This document shows positions 10,362 to 20,276 of a stretch of 64,000 bases of DNA, in pieces. The stretch comes from CAVQSS01 sp963746605 (lineage in GTDB: Bacteria > Desulfobacterota > RBG-13-43-22). The position numbers and the translations under genes are program-made. Position 1 is the stretch's first letter, and every line of letters starts with the position of its first letter. The notes under the pieces were generated by a model that was not told the origin of the DNA, searched no databases, and saw only the letters and a list, made by a program, of their open reading frames with translations. The DNA is taken from the NCBI GenBank assembly GCA_963746605.1, contig CAVVCH010000048.1:12042-76041 (forward strand), given 5' to 3'.

Positions 10362-10395
10362 AAAAACTGATTTTACCCCGGCACAAAGGACCGGG
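10362..10395 (-). terminator. Possible weak terminator after glnA1
   Basis: On the minus strand CCCGG pairs with CCGGG across a 9-base loop (10377-10395). A short A-rich gap and a run of six T (10362-10367) follow. It sits between glnA1 and the mvhD-led genes. The stem is only 5 bp, so read-through is likely. Confidence 0.35.
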
Positions 10396-10406
10396 ATAGC
10401 CAAAGG

Positions 10407-11735
10407 CTATAGAATGGGAAGATATTTTTCGAGCTCATAGCGGCTGACGTGGGTCCGGTAACGATCCCACTCAATTTCCTTGTTTTCGATAAATTTTTCA
10501 AAAATATGGTCTCCCAGGGCCTCCCGGACCAGGGTGCTTTTCTTCACTTCCTGAAGGGCCTCATAGAGGTTCCCGGGAAGCGACTGGATTCCCCGGGCCT
10601 CCCGCTCTTTCTGATTCATTTCATAAATATCTTCTTCAATGGGGTCCGGGATGGGGTACTTCCCCTCGATGCCGGCCAGTCCGGCGGCCAATTGGACGGC
10701 GAAACAAAGATAGGGATTGCAGGCCGGATCGGGCGAACGGAATTCAATCCGGGTGGCCTGTTCTTTGCCCGGTTTATACATGGGGACCCGAATCATGGTG
10801 GACCGGTTGCGCCGGGCCCAGGAAACATAGACCGGGGCCTCGTAGCCCGGCACCAATCGCTTATAGGAGTTGACCCATTGGTTGTTGATGGCCGTCATCT
10901 CCCGGGCATGGCGCATCAGCCCGGCGATATAGCTCTTGGCCGTTTGCGAAAGCTGAAAAGGGTCCGTCGGATCAAAAAAAGCATTCTTCGTCCCCAGGAA
11001 CAAGGACTGATGGGTATGCATGCCGCTGCCGTTGATGCCGAATACCGGTTTGGGCATGAAGGTGGCATAAACCCCTCGGCTTCGGGCGATCTCCTTGACC
11101 ACGATCCGGTAGGTCATGGTCATGTCGGCCATCTTCAGTCCTTCGGCGTAGCGGAGATCGATTTCATGCTGGCTGGGAGCGACTTCGTGGTGACTGTATT
11201 CCACCCGGATGTCCATGGACTGGAGGGCAAAAATCGTTTCGCGCCGCAGATCGCCTCCCAGGTCCATGGGACGGGAGTCAAAGTAGCCGCCCGCGTCCAG
11301 AAACCGGGGTTCCCCGTTGTCGGCAAAATAGAAATATTCCAGTTCCGGCCCGACAAAAAACGTATAGCCCTTTTCCATGGCCCGGGCCAGCAGGCGTTTA
11401 AAGGCGAAACGGGTGTCGCCCGGGTACGGCGTGCCGTCGGGCTGCAGAATATCACAGAACAAGCGGGCCACAGGCCGTTCCCCCTGCCGCCAGGGAACCA
11501 GTTGAAAGGTGCTGAGATCGGGTTTGGCAATCATGTCCGACTCTTCGATGCGGGCGAAACCCTCGATCGAAGAGCCGTCAAAGCCCATACCCTCGATCAT
11601 TCCTTCCTCTAATTCCGAGGGAGTGACGGCAAAACTTTTCAATAGACCCAGGATATCGGTGAACCAGAACTGAATAAAACTGATGTTTTTGTCCCGAACC
11701 AGTCGGAGCACATCCTCGGGAGATTGGCAAGGCAT
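10407..11735 (-). CDS. glnA: Type I glutamine synthetase, alpha-like
   Basis: This enzyme makes glutamine from glutamate, ammonia and ATP. The 442-residue sequence has the GFDGSSIEGF latch, PELEYF metal site, NGSGMHTHQS and RLVPGYEAPVYVSW motifs. The C-terminal DIYEMNQKERE region and absence of the NLYDLPPEE adenylylation site resemble the alpha (feedback-inhibited) subtype, so it may escape GlnE. I prefer the ATG at 11735, which follows GGAGG by 8 bases. An upstream ATG at 11783 overlaps the glnE stop (ATGA) but has no ribosome site. It is transcribed after glnE. Confidence 0.9.
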   Translation of the reverse strand: MPCQSPEDVLRLVRDKNISFIQFWFTDILGLLKSFAVTPSELEEGMIEGMGFDGSSIEGFARIEESDMIAKPDLSTFQLVPWRQGERPVARLFCDILQPDGTPYPGDTRFAFKRLLARAMEKGYTFFVGPELEYFYFADNGEPRFLDAGGYFDSRPMDLGGDLRRETIFALQSMDIRVEYSHHEVAPSQHEIDLRYAEGLKMADMTMTYRIVVKEIARSRGVYATFMPKPVFGINGSGMHTHQSLFLGTKNAFFDPTDPFQLSQTAKSYIAGLMRHAREMTAINNQWVNSYKRLVPGYEAPVYVSWARRNRSTMIRVPMYKPGKEQATRIEFRSPDPACNPYLCFAVQLAAGLAGIEGKYPIPDPIEEDIYEMNQKEREARGIQSLPGNLYEALQEVKKSTLVREALGDHIFEKFIENKEIEWDRYRTHVSRYELEKYLPIL

Positions 11736-11779
11736 GCGGTATTCCTCCTTAGCAACACATTTTTTTCCTGACGAGGAGG

Positions 11780-14716
11780 TCATATTAAACTACCGGAAAC
11801 CGATGATCTACTCTTTTCGTGGTTTGGATCGAAAATTTTCTGGAAATGGCCGCGAACTGTGTGTGTAACCTTCTGATAATGCTCGAAAAGGTCCCAGGAG
11901 AGGATCGGCGAAGACGGCGCCTGGCCTAAGTCCATCAAGTTCAGTTTTTCCAGACGTTTGACCTCACCGGGGAGGTAGGTGCGCGGCTCTTCCCGACGGT
12001 CAAGCAGGAGCTGTAGTCCATGATCCAGGGAACTTAGAAACTGATGGCCGTCACGCAGGATCAGGTAGGCCTCCTCCGGCAGGACCCCCGCATCCCGCAG
12101 GGCCCTTAAGACTTTAAGGGTATTGCTCTGGCGAACTTCGGGCACCTGAAGGCCGTGGAACCGTTGCAGATATTGGGCGATGAATTCAATATCCGTCATC
12201 CCCCCATAGCCCAGCTTAGGATTGACCCGTTCATTCCCTTCCCCGGACCGCTCCACCTCCATACGTTTGCGAAAATACGCCATTTCTTCCCGGATCTCCG
12301 AAGGGGCCGGCGTTTGATAGAGGAGCTTCTGAATTTCTTCCCGGATTTGCTGAGCCAGGAGTTCCGGCCCGGCGATCAACCGAGCCTTGAGCAGCATTTG
12401 CAGTTCCCAATTCTGAGCCTGGTGACGGTAGTAATCTCGAAAAGACTCCAGGGAGACAACCAGGGGCCCAAAGGTCCCGGAAGGCCTTAGCCGCGTATCC
12501 ACGCCATAGCCCGGACCTTCCTTGAGGGGCAGAGAGATATAGGAGATCATCCGCTGGGCCAGACGGACCAGATATTCACTCCAGGTGATCCAGGGACGAG
12601 ACGCATTCGCTCTCGCGGTCCGTGAAGCGGGTTGGGTCCCCTCAGGAAAGACGGCTTTTAAAGAGTAGACGAACATCAGGTCCAGGTCGGAGGCATAACC
12701 CATCTCCTCTCCACCTAATTTCCCCAAACCCAGAATGCAAAAGGGGGCCGGCGGGCGGACCTTGAGAGACCGGGTATAAAAGGGTGGAATCACTTCCCGA
12801 CTCAGGGTATCTTCGGCGACCCGGGCGGTTTCCACAATCACTTGGTCAGCCAATTTGGACAACCGCTCGGAGGCTTCGGGGGCCTTCAGCCTCCCGGCCA
12901 TTTCCTCCAGAGCGATTTCCAGAAAATGCTCATTTTTCCATTGGCGCAGCCTGGAAAGGTTTTCTTCCAGGTCCGGGTGCGCCTGTCGTCTAACCGGCAA
13001 GGGGCTGGGCCAGTCGGAATAAAAGGAAAAACCGCCTTCCCGGCGCAGGGCCAGGCGATCAACCAGTTCGGGATTCTGGATAAAAAAGCGGGCCAGCAGG
13101 GTGCTTCGGGCAAACAGATGGAGGATTTCGGTTAACAGGGTGGTCCGTTCCAGGAGCATGGATAATACCCCGGTCCGGCCGCCGAGGCTCCTCAGAAAAA
13201 GGTCTAAATAATAAAGGGTCTGATCCGGATCAGGCGTTTGAATAACGCCATGGAGCAGGGAAGGGACTATTCGGTTCAACAGATCCTTTTCTCTCCGGCT
13301 CCGTTGGGAGGAGGCAAGGCGTTTTTTCCAAAAATCGATAATTTCCCGGGCGGCGGCCCATTGTTGAAATCCCAGGGCCTGGAGTGAGGCCTTCCAGTCG
13401 TCGGGCTCTTCCGGTTCAAGGAGGCGCGAAACCTCCCGGGGAGATGCCGGGACCGGCGCCAGCAAGAGCTGGGCAAAGGTCTGCTGAACCCCTTCCCGGA
13501 TCCGAGCCAATTCGCGCAGCCAGTCTTCCAGGTTTAAAGGCCCACAAGATTTCCTTTGAGGCATGGACCGGGCCACCTGGGTCAAGGATGCGGAATCCTT
13601 GGGCAGGCTATGAGTTTGCCGTTGGTGGCGCATTTGGAGACGATGTTCCAACGTTCGCAAATAGCTGTAGGCCCGTACCAGGCGGCGATATTCTTCTTTG
13701 GGCAGCAGACGGTTCTGATGCAGCCGGCGCAAGGCCGCTAAGGTATTTCTTTCTCGAATCGCCGGGAGTCGGCCTCCGAAAACAAGTTGCAGGGCTTGAG
13801 CGATAAATTCGATTTCTCGGATCCCCCCGGGGCCGAGTTTGATGTTGTCTTCGGCCAGCGGGTGGGTACGGGCTTCCTGGAAAATTCGATCCTTAAGCCC
13901 CCGGATATCCTCCAGGACACTGTAATCCATAAAACGCCGGTAGACGACCGGTTGGACGGCCTCCAGAAAACGCCGTCCCAAGTCCGGATTCCCGGCCACT
14001 ACCCGGGCCTTGATCAGGGCCATCCGTTCCCAAGTCTTGGCTTCCGACTGGTAATATTCGATGGCACTTTCCAGGCTAAGGGCCACTTCGGAATCCTTCC
14101 CCCCCGGGCGAAGGTTCAGATCCACCCGAAAAACCAGATCCCCGTTCATCAGGGCGGCCATGGACTGGGTAATGCGCCGGGTCAGGAGTTGGTAGAATTC
14201 CCTTTGCTCACCAATGGAAAAGGGAAGGTCCGCCAGGGGCTGATACAGAAAAATCAAATCGATATCGGAACTGAAATTCAGTTCCTCACCCCCGAATTTT
14301 CCCAGGCCCAGAACCACCAGCCCTTTTTGTTCCAACAAAATAGGGTCCCAGTTTTTCCCTTTGACCAGTTCCCGGTAGCCGTAGGCCGTAGCCATTTCCA
14401 GGCAAACCTGGGCCAGGTTGGTCAACTCCTGGGTGCAGTCCTTTAAGGAAATTCGGCCTCCCAGGTCACGGGCGGCAATACGCAGGATCTCCGCCTGTTT
14501 GAAACGCCGCAAGGAGAGGCCGAAGGTCTGAAAATCCTCCCGGCCGTCCAGTTGTTTCCGCAGTTTCTGGGCCAACTGGTTTCGAGACAACCGGGTCCGG
14601 TACCCTTCTTGGAAGAAGATTTCCTCGGCCAACGAAGGCTGCTGTTGGAGGACCTGACTCAGATAAGGAGAAAAAAGCTGTATTTTTTCTAAAAGGGACT
14701 GGCCATCGGCGGACAT
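11780..14716 (-). CDS. glnE: Glutamine synthetase adenylyltransferase/deadenylylase
   Basis: This bifunctional 978-residue enzyme adds AMP to, and removes it from, beta-type glutamine synthetase in response to P-II and glutamine. Both nucleotidyltransferase domains are intact: SSDIDLIFLY near residue 150 and ASDLDLMFVY near residue 675. Each is followed by the family's GGIREIEF or GGMTDIEF motif. Length is normal for the family. It sits between the two glutamine synthetase genes, downstream of glnD, as expected of one regulatory circuit. Its real target should be the beta-type enzyme at 14851-16267. The TGA at 11780-11782 overlaps a possible early glnA1 start. Confidence 0.93.
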   Translation of the reverse strand: MSADGQSLLEKIQLFSPYLSQVLQQQPSLAEEIFFQEGYRTRLSRNQLAQKLRKQLDGREDFQTFGLSLRRFKQAEILRIAARDLGGRISLKDCTQELTNLAQVCLEMATAYGYRELVKGKNWDPILLEQKGLVVLGLGKFGGEELNFSSDIDLIFLYQPLADLPFSIGEQREFYQLLTRRITQSMAALMNGDLVFRVDLNLRPGGKDSEVALSLESAIEYYQSEAKTWERMALIKARVVAGNPDLGRRFLEAVQPVVYRRFMDYSVLEDIRGLKDRIFQEARTHPLAEDNIKLGPGGIREIEFIAQALQLVFGGRLPAIRERNTLAALRRLHQNRLLPKEEYRRLVRAYSYLRTLEHRLQMRHQRQTHSLPKDSASLTQVARSMPQRKSCGPLNLEDWLRELARIREGVQQTFAQLLLAPVPASPREVSRLLEPEEPDDWKASLQALGFQQWAAAREIIDFWKKRLASSQRSRREKDLLNRIVPSLLHGVIQTPDPDQTLYYLDLFLRSLGGRTGVLSMLLERTTLLTEILHLFARSTLLARFFIQNPELVDRLALRREGGFSFYSDWPSPLPVRRQAHPDLEENLSRLRQWKNEHFLEIALEEMAGRLKAPEASERLSKLADQVIVETARVAEDTLSREVIPPFYTRSLKVRPPAPFCILGLGKLGGEEMGYASDLDLMFVYSLKAVFPEGTQPASRTARANASRPWITWSEYLVRLAQRMISYISLPLKEGPGYGVDTRLRPSGTFGPLVVSLESFRDYYRHQAQNWELQMLLKARLIAGPELLAQQIREEIQKLLYQTPAPSEIREEMAYFRKRMEVERSGEGNERVNPKLGYGGMTDIEFIAQYLQRFHGLQVPEVRQSNTLKVLRALRDAGVLPEEAYLILRDGHQFLSSLDHGLQLLLDRREEPRTYLPGEVKRLEKLNLMDLGQAPSSPILSWDLFEHYQKVTHTVRGHFQKIFDPNHEKSRSSVSGSLI

Positions 14717-14850
14717 GGTTCTTAATCAGCGGGTTTGGGTTTAATGCCGGAGACGGCGGGTGGCAAGTCCCTCCGCTAGGGGATGGATTCGCCGCCCGCC
14801 GCCGGAACGTTTTTCTTTTTTAGGTTTTTCCGCTCGAGCCTCCGAGCTGC

Positions 14851-16267
14851 CTAAATATCAAAATAGAGCATGAATTCATGAGGATGTGGCCGAAGCCGCA
14901 CGGGATTCACTTCCGCCTCGGTCTTGTACTCAATCCATTTTTCGATCACGTCCGGGGTGAAGACATCGCCGCGCAGCAAGAATTCATGATCTTCCTTCAG
15001 GGCGTTCAGGGATTCTTCCAGAGATCCGGGGGCCGAAGGCACATGGGCCAATTCTTCCGGGCTGAGGCCGTAAATGTCCTTGTCCAAAGGTTCTCCGGGG
15101 TCGATGCGGTTTTCAATGCCGTCGATCACGGCCATCAGAGATGGCCGAAAAGGCCAGATAGCCGTTGCAGGAAGGATCGGGGGTCCGGAATTCAAGTCGT
15201 TTGGCCTTGGGGGAAGGAGAGTACATGGGGATGCGGATGGCGGCGCTGCGGTTCCGGCTGGAATAGGCCAGATTGACCGGGGCCTCAAACCCGGGGACCA
15301 GCCTTTTATAGGAATTGGTGGTCGGGTTGGTGAAGGCGCACAGGGCCCGGGCGTGCTTTAAAATCCCGCCGGCGGCGTAAAGGGCCTGCTGGCTTAGACC
15401 CGGCATACTTATCCCCGGCAAAGAGGGGGTTGCCGCCCTTCCACAGGCTGACATGGATGTGCATGCCGGAACCGTTGTCGGCAAAAAGCGGCTTGGGCAT
15501 AAAGGTGACGGTCTTGTTGTTTCTTTTGGCCACGTTCTTTGAGGACGTACTTGAACCACATGAGCTGGTCGCCCATCTTGACCAGGGGCTGGAATTTCAT
15601 GTCGATTTCCGCCTGTCCGGCCGTGGCCACCTCATGGTGCTGCGCCTCTATTTCCATACCGAGCTGTTCCAGAACCAGGACCATCTCGGTGCGCAGGTCC
15701 TGCTGGCTGTCGGTGGGCGAAACCGGGAAATAGCCTTCTTTGTGGCGGGGCTTATAGCCCAGGTTGGGATTTTCTTCCCGTCCGGTGTTCCAAACCCCTT
15801 CGACCGAATCGATCTGATAAAAAGCGAAGTTGGAGCCCCCGTCGTAGCGGATGTCATCGAAGATAAAAAATTCGGCTTCCGGTCCGAAGAAGGCCGTATC
15901 GGCCAGGCCGGTAAACTTCAGGTAGTTTTCAGCCTTATGGGCGATATTTCTCGGGTCCCGGCTATAAGCCTCTTTGGTTATCGGGATCGACCACGTTGCA
16001 GATCAGGCTCATGGTGGGGGCGGCCATGAAGGGGTCCATGACGGCCGTATCCGGATCCGGGATCACCAACATGTCGCTGGCATGAATGGGCTGCCAGCCC
16101 CGGATGCTCGAACCGTCGAAACCGAAGCCCCCTTCGAAGGAACCTTCGTCCAGTTCATGGAGCGGGACACTGAAGTGCTGCCAAATGCCGGGGAAATCCA
16201 GAAACTTTAGATCCACCATTTTGGTCTTGTTCTTTTGGGCGAATGCCAAAACTTCTTTCGGGGTCAT
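14851..16267 (-). CDS. glnA: Type I-beta glutamine synthetase, frame broken four times
   Basis: This is a second glutamine synthetase. The N-terminal part has GFDGSSIRGW, the middle NGSGMHIHVS and RLVPGFEAPVNLAY, and the C-terminus IYGLSPEE, which holds the Tyr expected for adenylylation by GlnE. Four single extra bases, at 15979, 15537, 15398 and 15138, cut it into five frames. Removing them gives 470 residues, the usual length for GSI-beta, with no internal stops and all motifs conserved. A decayed gene would normally also show substitutions at conserved sites, and I see none. The start has a strong AAGGAGG site. Confidence 0.82.
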
Positions 16268-16355
16268 TTTCTTAATCCTCCTTAAATTTAGGTGTTGGTT
16301 TTAAAAATCGATTTTGTTTTTCTTGAAATTTTTCCAATGAGCGCCAGGGTTAGGG

Positions 16356-18947
16356 TTATTGTTCCAGGGCAAAGAGGATGGCTTTCTTGATCTCCCCGAT
16401 CTGCTCTTCATCCCGGATTTTTTGTCCTTCCAGATCGGTCACGTAAAAAACATCCACTACCTGGTCCACCTTGGTGGAGATCTTGGCGAAATGAATATTG
16501 AGTTCCGCCTCGAAGAGGGCCTTGGAGATACTGTAGAGCAGACCCAGCCGGTCCTGGGAAAAAATTTCCAGGATGGTGAAAAAGTCCGAGCCCTGGTTAT
16601 CGACCACGACCTTGCTTTCGGAGTGAATGCTCGGTCCGGCAGCCAGCAACGGACTGGGTTTTTTCTGGGCCAGGCGGTAATCCAAGGCCAGTTTCCCCTG
16701 GACGGCCTTGAGCAGCTGCGCGTGCACCTTTTCCCAGGTTTCTTCCTCGAAAAGGGGATCCAGGGGCGGCTGGACCTGAAAGATATCCAGGGCGACATGA
16801 TCGGTCCGCGTGAAAATTTGAGCGCCCAGGATATTGATGTTGTTGATGCTTAAAACCCCGGTGAGCCGGGAGAAGAGCCCCGGCCGGTCCGGACAGCAGA
16901 TGAACAGTTCGACTATTTCATCCTGTTTTTTTACGGACCAGGCTAAGGGACTTCCTTCCAGTTGCCGGAGCAGCTTGAGATGATGGACCACCTTTTCCGG
17001 GGGGACGGAAAGAAGGTACGTGGCCGGCATGCCCTCCAGCAGAGACCGGGCCTCCTGGGCGGTCATCTCCGGCCCGACCAAGCGCAGGATCTCGCGTCGG
17101 GCGGACTTGAGGGTTTCCCGGGCCTGCCCGGTAGCCATTTCTCCCTGCTCCAGCACCCGCAGCAGTTTGAAAAACAGTTCCCGGATCAGCATGGATTTCC
17201 AGTTGTTCCAAGCCCGAAACCCCGTGGCCAGCGAGTCGGCATAGGTCAATAAGTAAAGCATCTTCAGCCGCCCGGGATCCTGAATAATCTGCGCGCAGCG
17301 GATAATCAATTCTTCGTCATTCAGATCCCGGCGCAGGGCCGTATCGGCCAGCAGCAGGTGGTGTTCCACTAAGAACCGGATGTTTTCCGTGGTGACGGCG
17401 GATAAGTTCAACCGTTCGGCGATTTGAGGAATCATCTGCGCCCCCTGGTGGGCATGATTTTTACCGACGCCCTTGCCGATATCGTGGAGCAAGGCCGCCA
17501 GGAAAAGGGCCGGGAAGTCCGGGACTTCCCCCCAAAGGCCGTACAGGAGCGGTTCTTCTTTCAGATGAACACCCGCTCCGATTTTTTTCATTTCCGTCAG
17601 GGTCAGGAGGAGGTGCATATCCACCGTATACACATGGTAGGTGTCAAATTGGGTGTGACAGCGGATTGGTTCCAGCTCGGGGATATAGCGAGTCAAAAGG
17701 CCGGTTTGCAGCAGGACTTCCAGCAGGGAACGGGGGGTCTTAAGGTCGCTGACCAAGTCTACAAAAAGTTGCGACACCTCCGGAGAACGCTGGAAGGATT
17801 CATCGACCAAAAAAAGGCATTGTTTGATCAGGCGGATGGTCTCCTGGCTTAAGGTAACGTTTTCTTTTACCGCCTGCCGGAACAGTTTCATCAAAACGGT
17901 CGGGTTGTCGATGAGGACCCGGGCGGATTCGACGTAGAGGCGATCCCCTTCCAAATAAAGGCCGGGTTCCAGGACCCGACGAGGACGGGCACCGCCCGTT
18001 TGCAGTTCGGCCAGTCGTTCAAAAAAGTTCTGATGGATGGTGTGGACATCTTGGAGATGCTGGTACACCTCCCGCATGAATATTTCCACGGGTAGCGTAT
18101 TGCCCCGGCCGGAGACCCCCTGCCATTCCGCCAGGGTTTCCTGATATTCAAAGGACAGCCGGTCATTCTTGCGACCGGTCTGGTAATGAAGCTGATGCCG
18201 GAGTCGCAGCAAGAAATTCTGGGCGGCCGCCAAAATACGCCGGTCATCCCAGGTTAAAAGACCGATCTTCTCCAGGGAAAAAAAGTCAGGGGCGTCAAAA
18301 AGGGCCTTGCCGATCCAGAGCAGGAGGTGAAGATCCCGGAGCCCTCCCAGCCCTTCTTTCAGGTGCGGTTCCAGGAAGAAGGCTGAATCGCCGTACCGCA
18401 AATGCCGTTTTTCCCTTTCGGCGATCACCCATTCCTGCCATCTCCGACCTAGGTCTTGTTTGAGGAGGGCCTTAATCCGGGTTTTCAGGGTTTGGGCCAG
18501 GGGAGGATTGCCGGTTATACGGCGTAGATCCAGCAGGGCGGTCAGAAAAGAGAGTTCCGACCCGGCCATATCCAGACATTCGTCCAGGGACTGGACGGTA
18601 TACCCCACTTCATACCCCACGTCCCAGAAGGGATAGAGGATTTTCCGGATGATTTCCTCGGCCGGGGATTCAATGGGTCCAGGGAAAAGGAAGAGCAGAT
18701 CGATATCCGAGAAGGGGGATAATTCCTTGCGGCCGTACCCCCCCAAGCCCAGGACCACGCATTCGGTCTCCTCGCGTCCCTGACTCAATTGGCCGCGGAT
18801 TTCCAGACTGTTAAAGACCGAGATAATGAAGACATCGATAAAGGAAGCGTGCCAGCCGGCCACCGCCAATCCGGTTTCCCCCCGGGCTTGCCTTTCCTGT
18901 AATTTTTGCCGCTGCTCGGTTAAATATTTTTTATGAAGCGGTTCCAT
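16356..18947 (-). CDS. glnD: Bifunctional P-II uridylyltransferase/uridylyl-removing enzyme
   Basis: GlnD senses glutamine and uridylylates or de-uridylylates P-II. The 863-residue sequence has the nucleotidyltransferase motif GGYGRKELSPFSDIDLLF (about 68-85), an HD phosphohydrolase domain with LLHDIGKG near residue 483, and two C-terminal ACT domains (about 676 and 786; PDRPGLFSR and QDRLGLLYS). It starts 38 bases after the glnB stop, so both probably share the sigma-54 promoter upstream of glnB. A start near residue 1 is supported only by homology to the family N-terminus; the ribosome site is weak. Confidence 0.93.
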   Translation of the reverse strand: MEPLHKKYLTEQRQKLQERQARGETGLAVAGWHASFIDVFIISVFNSLEIRGQLSQGREETECVVLGLGGYGRKELSPFSDIDLLFLFPGPIESPAEEIIRKILYPFWDVGYEVGYTVQSLDECLDMAGSELSFLTALLDLRRITGNPPLAQTLKTRIKALLKQDLGRRWQEWVIAEREKRHLRYGDSAFFLEPHLKEGLGGLRDLHLLLWIGKALFDAPDFFSLEKIGLLTWDDRRILAAAQNFLLRLRHQLHYQTGRKNDRLSFEYQETLAEWQGVSGRGNTLPVEIFMREVYQHLQDVHTIHQNFFERLAELQTGGARPRRVLEPGLYLEGDRLYVESARVLIDNPTVLMKLFRQAVKENVTLSQETIRLIKQCLFLVDESFQRSPEVSQLFVDLVSDLKTPRSLLEVLLQTGLLTRYIPELEPIRCHTQFDTYHVYTVDMHLLLTLTEMKKIGAGVHLKEEPLLYGLWGEVPDFPALFLAALLHDIGKGVGKNHAHQGAQMIPQIAERLNLSAVTTENIRFLVEHHLLLADTALRRDLNDEELIIRCAQIIQDPGRLKMLYLLTYADSLATGFRAWNNWKSMLIRELFFKLLRVLEQGEMATGQARETLKSARREILRLVGPEMTAQEARSLLEGMPATYLLSVPPEKVVHHLKLLRQLEGSPLAWSVKKQDEIVELFICCPDRPGLFSRLTGVLSINNINILGAQIFTRTDHVALDIFQVQPPLDPLFEEETWEKVHAQLLKAVQGKLALDYRLAQKKPSPLLAAGPSIHSESKVVVDNQGSDFFTILEIFSQDRLGLLYSISKALFEAELNIHFAKISTKVDQVVDVFYVTDLEGQKIRDEEQIGEIKKAILFALEQ

Positions 18948-18984
18948 GTTACTGATGAAGGAGCTTAAGATCGTCGATCAAAAA

Positions 18985-19326
18985 TTAAATGGCTTCCTTC
19001 CCTCTTTCGCCGGTGCGAATGCGGATGATTTCCTCGACCGGCAGGACAAAGATCTTTCCGTCGCCGATTTTTCCGGTCCGGGCCGTTTTTTGAATTAACT
19101 CGACGACTTTGCTCACCATCTCCTTTTCCACTACCACCTCGATCTTAATCTTTGGAAGAAAATCGATGACGTATTCGGCCCCGCGATAGATTTCCGTGTG
19201 GCCTTTTTGACGCCCAAAGCCCTTGACTTCACTGATGGTCATACCCTTAACCCCCAGGTCATTGAGGGCGTCTTTGACCTCGTCGAGTTTAAACGGTTTA
19301 ATAATGGCTTCAATTTTATTGACCAT
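18985..19326 (-). CDS. glnB: Nitrogen regulatory P-II protein
   Basis: This 112-113-residue P-II trimer subunit senses ATP/ADP and 2-oxoglutarate. It has the full T-loop KGHTEIYRGAEY with the uridylylation Tyr51, the B-loop TGKIGDGKIFV and the C-loop IRIRTGE. It leads the string glnB-glnD-glnA-glnE-glnA behind a sigma-54 promoter, so I call it GlnB rather than GlnK; the sequence alone would not separate them. The ribosome site is GAGGAGG. Confidence 0.92.
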   Translation of the reverse strand: MVNKIEAIIKPFKLDEVKDALNDLGVKGMTISEVKGFGRQKGHTEIYRGAEYVIDFLPKIKIEVVVEKEMVSKVVELIQKTARTGKIGDGKIFVLPVEEIIRIRTGERGKEAI

Positions 19327-19381
19327 GCTCTCCTCCTCTGTACCGTAAAGGCGCGCCCGGATTAATAATGATTTTTAATAT

Positions 19382-19400
19382 AAAAGCAATCCCTGTGCCA
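19382..19400 (-). promoter_or_regulatory. Sigma-54 promoter of glnB-glnD operon
   Basis: On the minus strand TGGCACAGGGATTGCTTTT has the -24 GG and -12 GC spaced by ten bases, matching the TGGCAC-N5-TTGC consensus. It lies about 56 bases upstream of the glnB start. Confidence 0.85.
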
Positions 19401-19513
19401 TTCCCCTAAAATATATAAAAACATTAAAAGCAATGGGTTAACAAAAAAGACCATCGGGACTAAAAAATTAATTATACGTTATCGTATTTATTTTGTCAAT
19501 TAATTATACATTT

Positions 19514-19520
19514 TTGTAAT
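19514..19520 (-). promoter_or_regulatory. TTGTAAT half-site, possible enhancer element upstream of glnB
   Basis: TTGTAAT lies about 115 bases upstream of the sigma-54 element, near other AT-rich dyads (19493-19510). Similar words recur upstream of the three other sigma-54 promoters here. The AT-rich context makes chance occurrence plausible. Confidence 0.3.
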
Positions 19521-19521
19521 A

Positions 19522-20256
19522 TTAATGAAAGGATTTTCTTTTTGTTTCCAAGAGCTGGAGGTAGCCCAATAAGACCCGACGGGCCTGGGACTGAAGACGC
19601 TCCAGATAAATGGCGGCATCCCGAAGAATATCCTGGGCCGTGTTCGGTTGGGGGTGAGACTTTTTGATCTCCTCCCCCCAGGAGTTCAGCCAGTTCTGCA
19701 GCATGGGTTGGGTGATTTCCAGGTGGAATTGAAACCCGTAAGCCACCTCACCCCAGCGGAAGGCCTGGTGAGGGTAGGCAGGATTGCCGGCCAGGCAGTC
19801 CGCCCCGGATGGAAGATCGAAGGTCTCCCCATGCCATTGGAAGACCATGAAATAAGGATCCAATAGGGAAAAGAGGGGATCGTTTCGCGCCGAAGGGGTT
19901 TGGTTCAGCCAATACCAGCCGATTTCCTTATGCGGTCCGGGATAGACCCTGGCGCCTAAGGCCTTGGCCATGAGTTGGGCCCCCAGGCATATCCCCAGCA
20001 CCGGTTCCTCCGTTTTCAGGGCCTTCCGGAGAAAAGGGATTTCTTTTTTAAGGAAAGGATAGTCCTTTTCCTGGTTGGCGCTCATGGGCCCGCCCATAAC
20101 CAGGGTCAATCCAAAGCCGTCAAGGGAGGCGGGGAGATCCGCTCCGGAAAAGAGAGGCAGGATCTCCAATCTCCATCCCAGCTCCAGAAGGATCTCTTCA
20201 AACAGGCCCCCCCGTTCTTCGGTGGTATGCTGCAGAATGAGAGCCGTTTTGTTCAT
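19522..20256 (-). CDS. Class I glutamine amidotransferase (GMP synthase-like)
   Basis: This is a 244-residue single-domain glutaminase of the GATase1 superfamily. The catalytic Cys is in LGICLGAQL (about residue 95) and the His-Glu pair in FQFHLEIT (about residue 180). Such stand-alone proteins resemble the GMP synthase glutaminase domain, but no synthetase partner is nearby. It follows glnK and amtB in the same direction, 20 bases after glnK, so it is probably part of the amtB1 operon and responds to nitrogen status. The substrate could be glutamine or a gamma-glutamyl compound; I cannot decide. Confidence 0.78.
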   Translation of the reverse strand: MNKTALILQHTTEERGGLFEEILLELGWRLEILPLFSGADLPASLDGFGLTLVMGGPMSANQEKDYPFLKKEIPFLRKALKTEEPVLGICLGAQLMAKALGARVYPGPHKEIGWYWLNQTPSARNDPLFSLLDPYFMVFQWHGETFDLPSGADCLAGNPAYPHQAFRWGEVAYGFQFHLEITQPMLQNWLNSWGEEIKKSHPQPNTAQDILRDAAIYLERLQSQARRVLLGYLQLLETKRKSFH

Positions 20257-20276
20257 GGCCCGCCTCGTTGCAGTCT

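Noticed and set aside
10262..10406. Sigma-54 promoter before mvhD
   Set aside because: The TGCC/GGGG words there lack the GG-N10-GC spacing.
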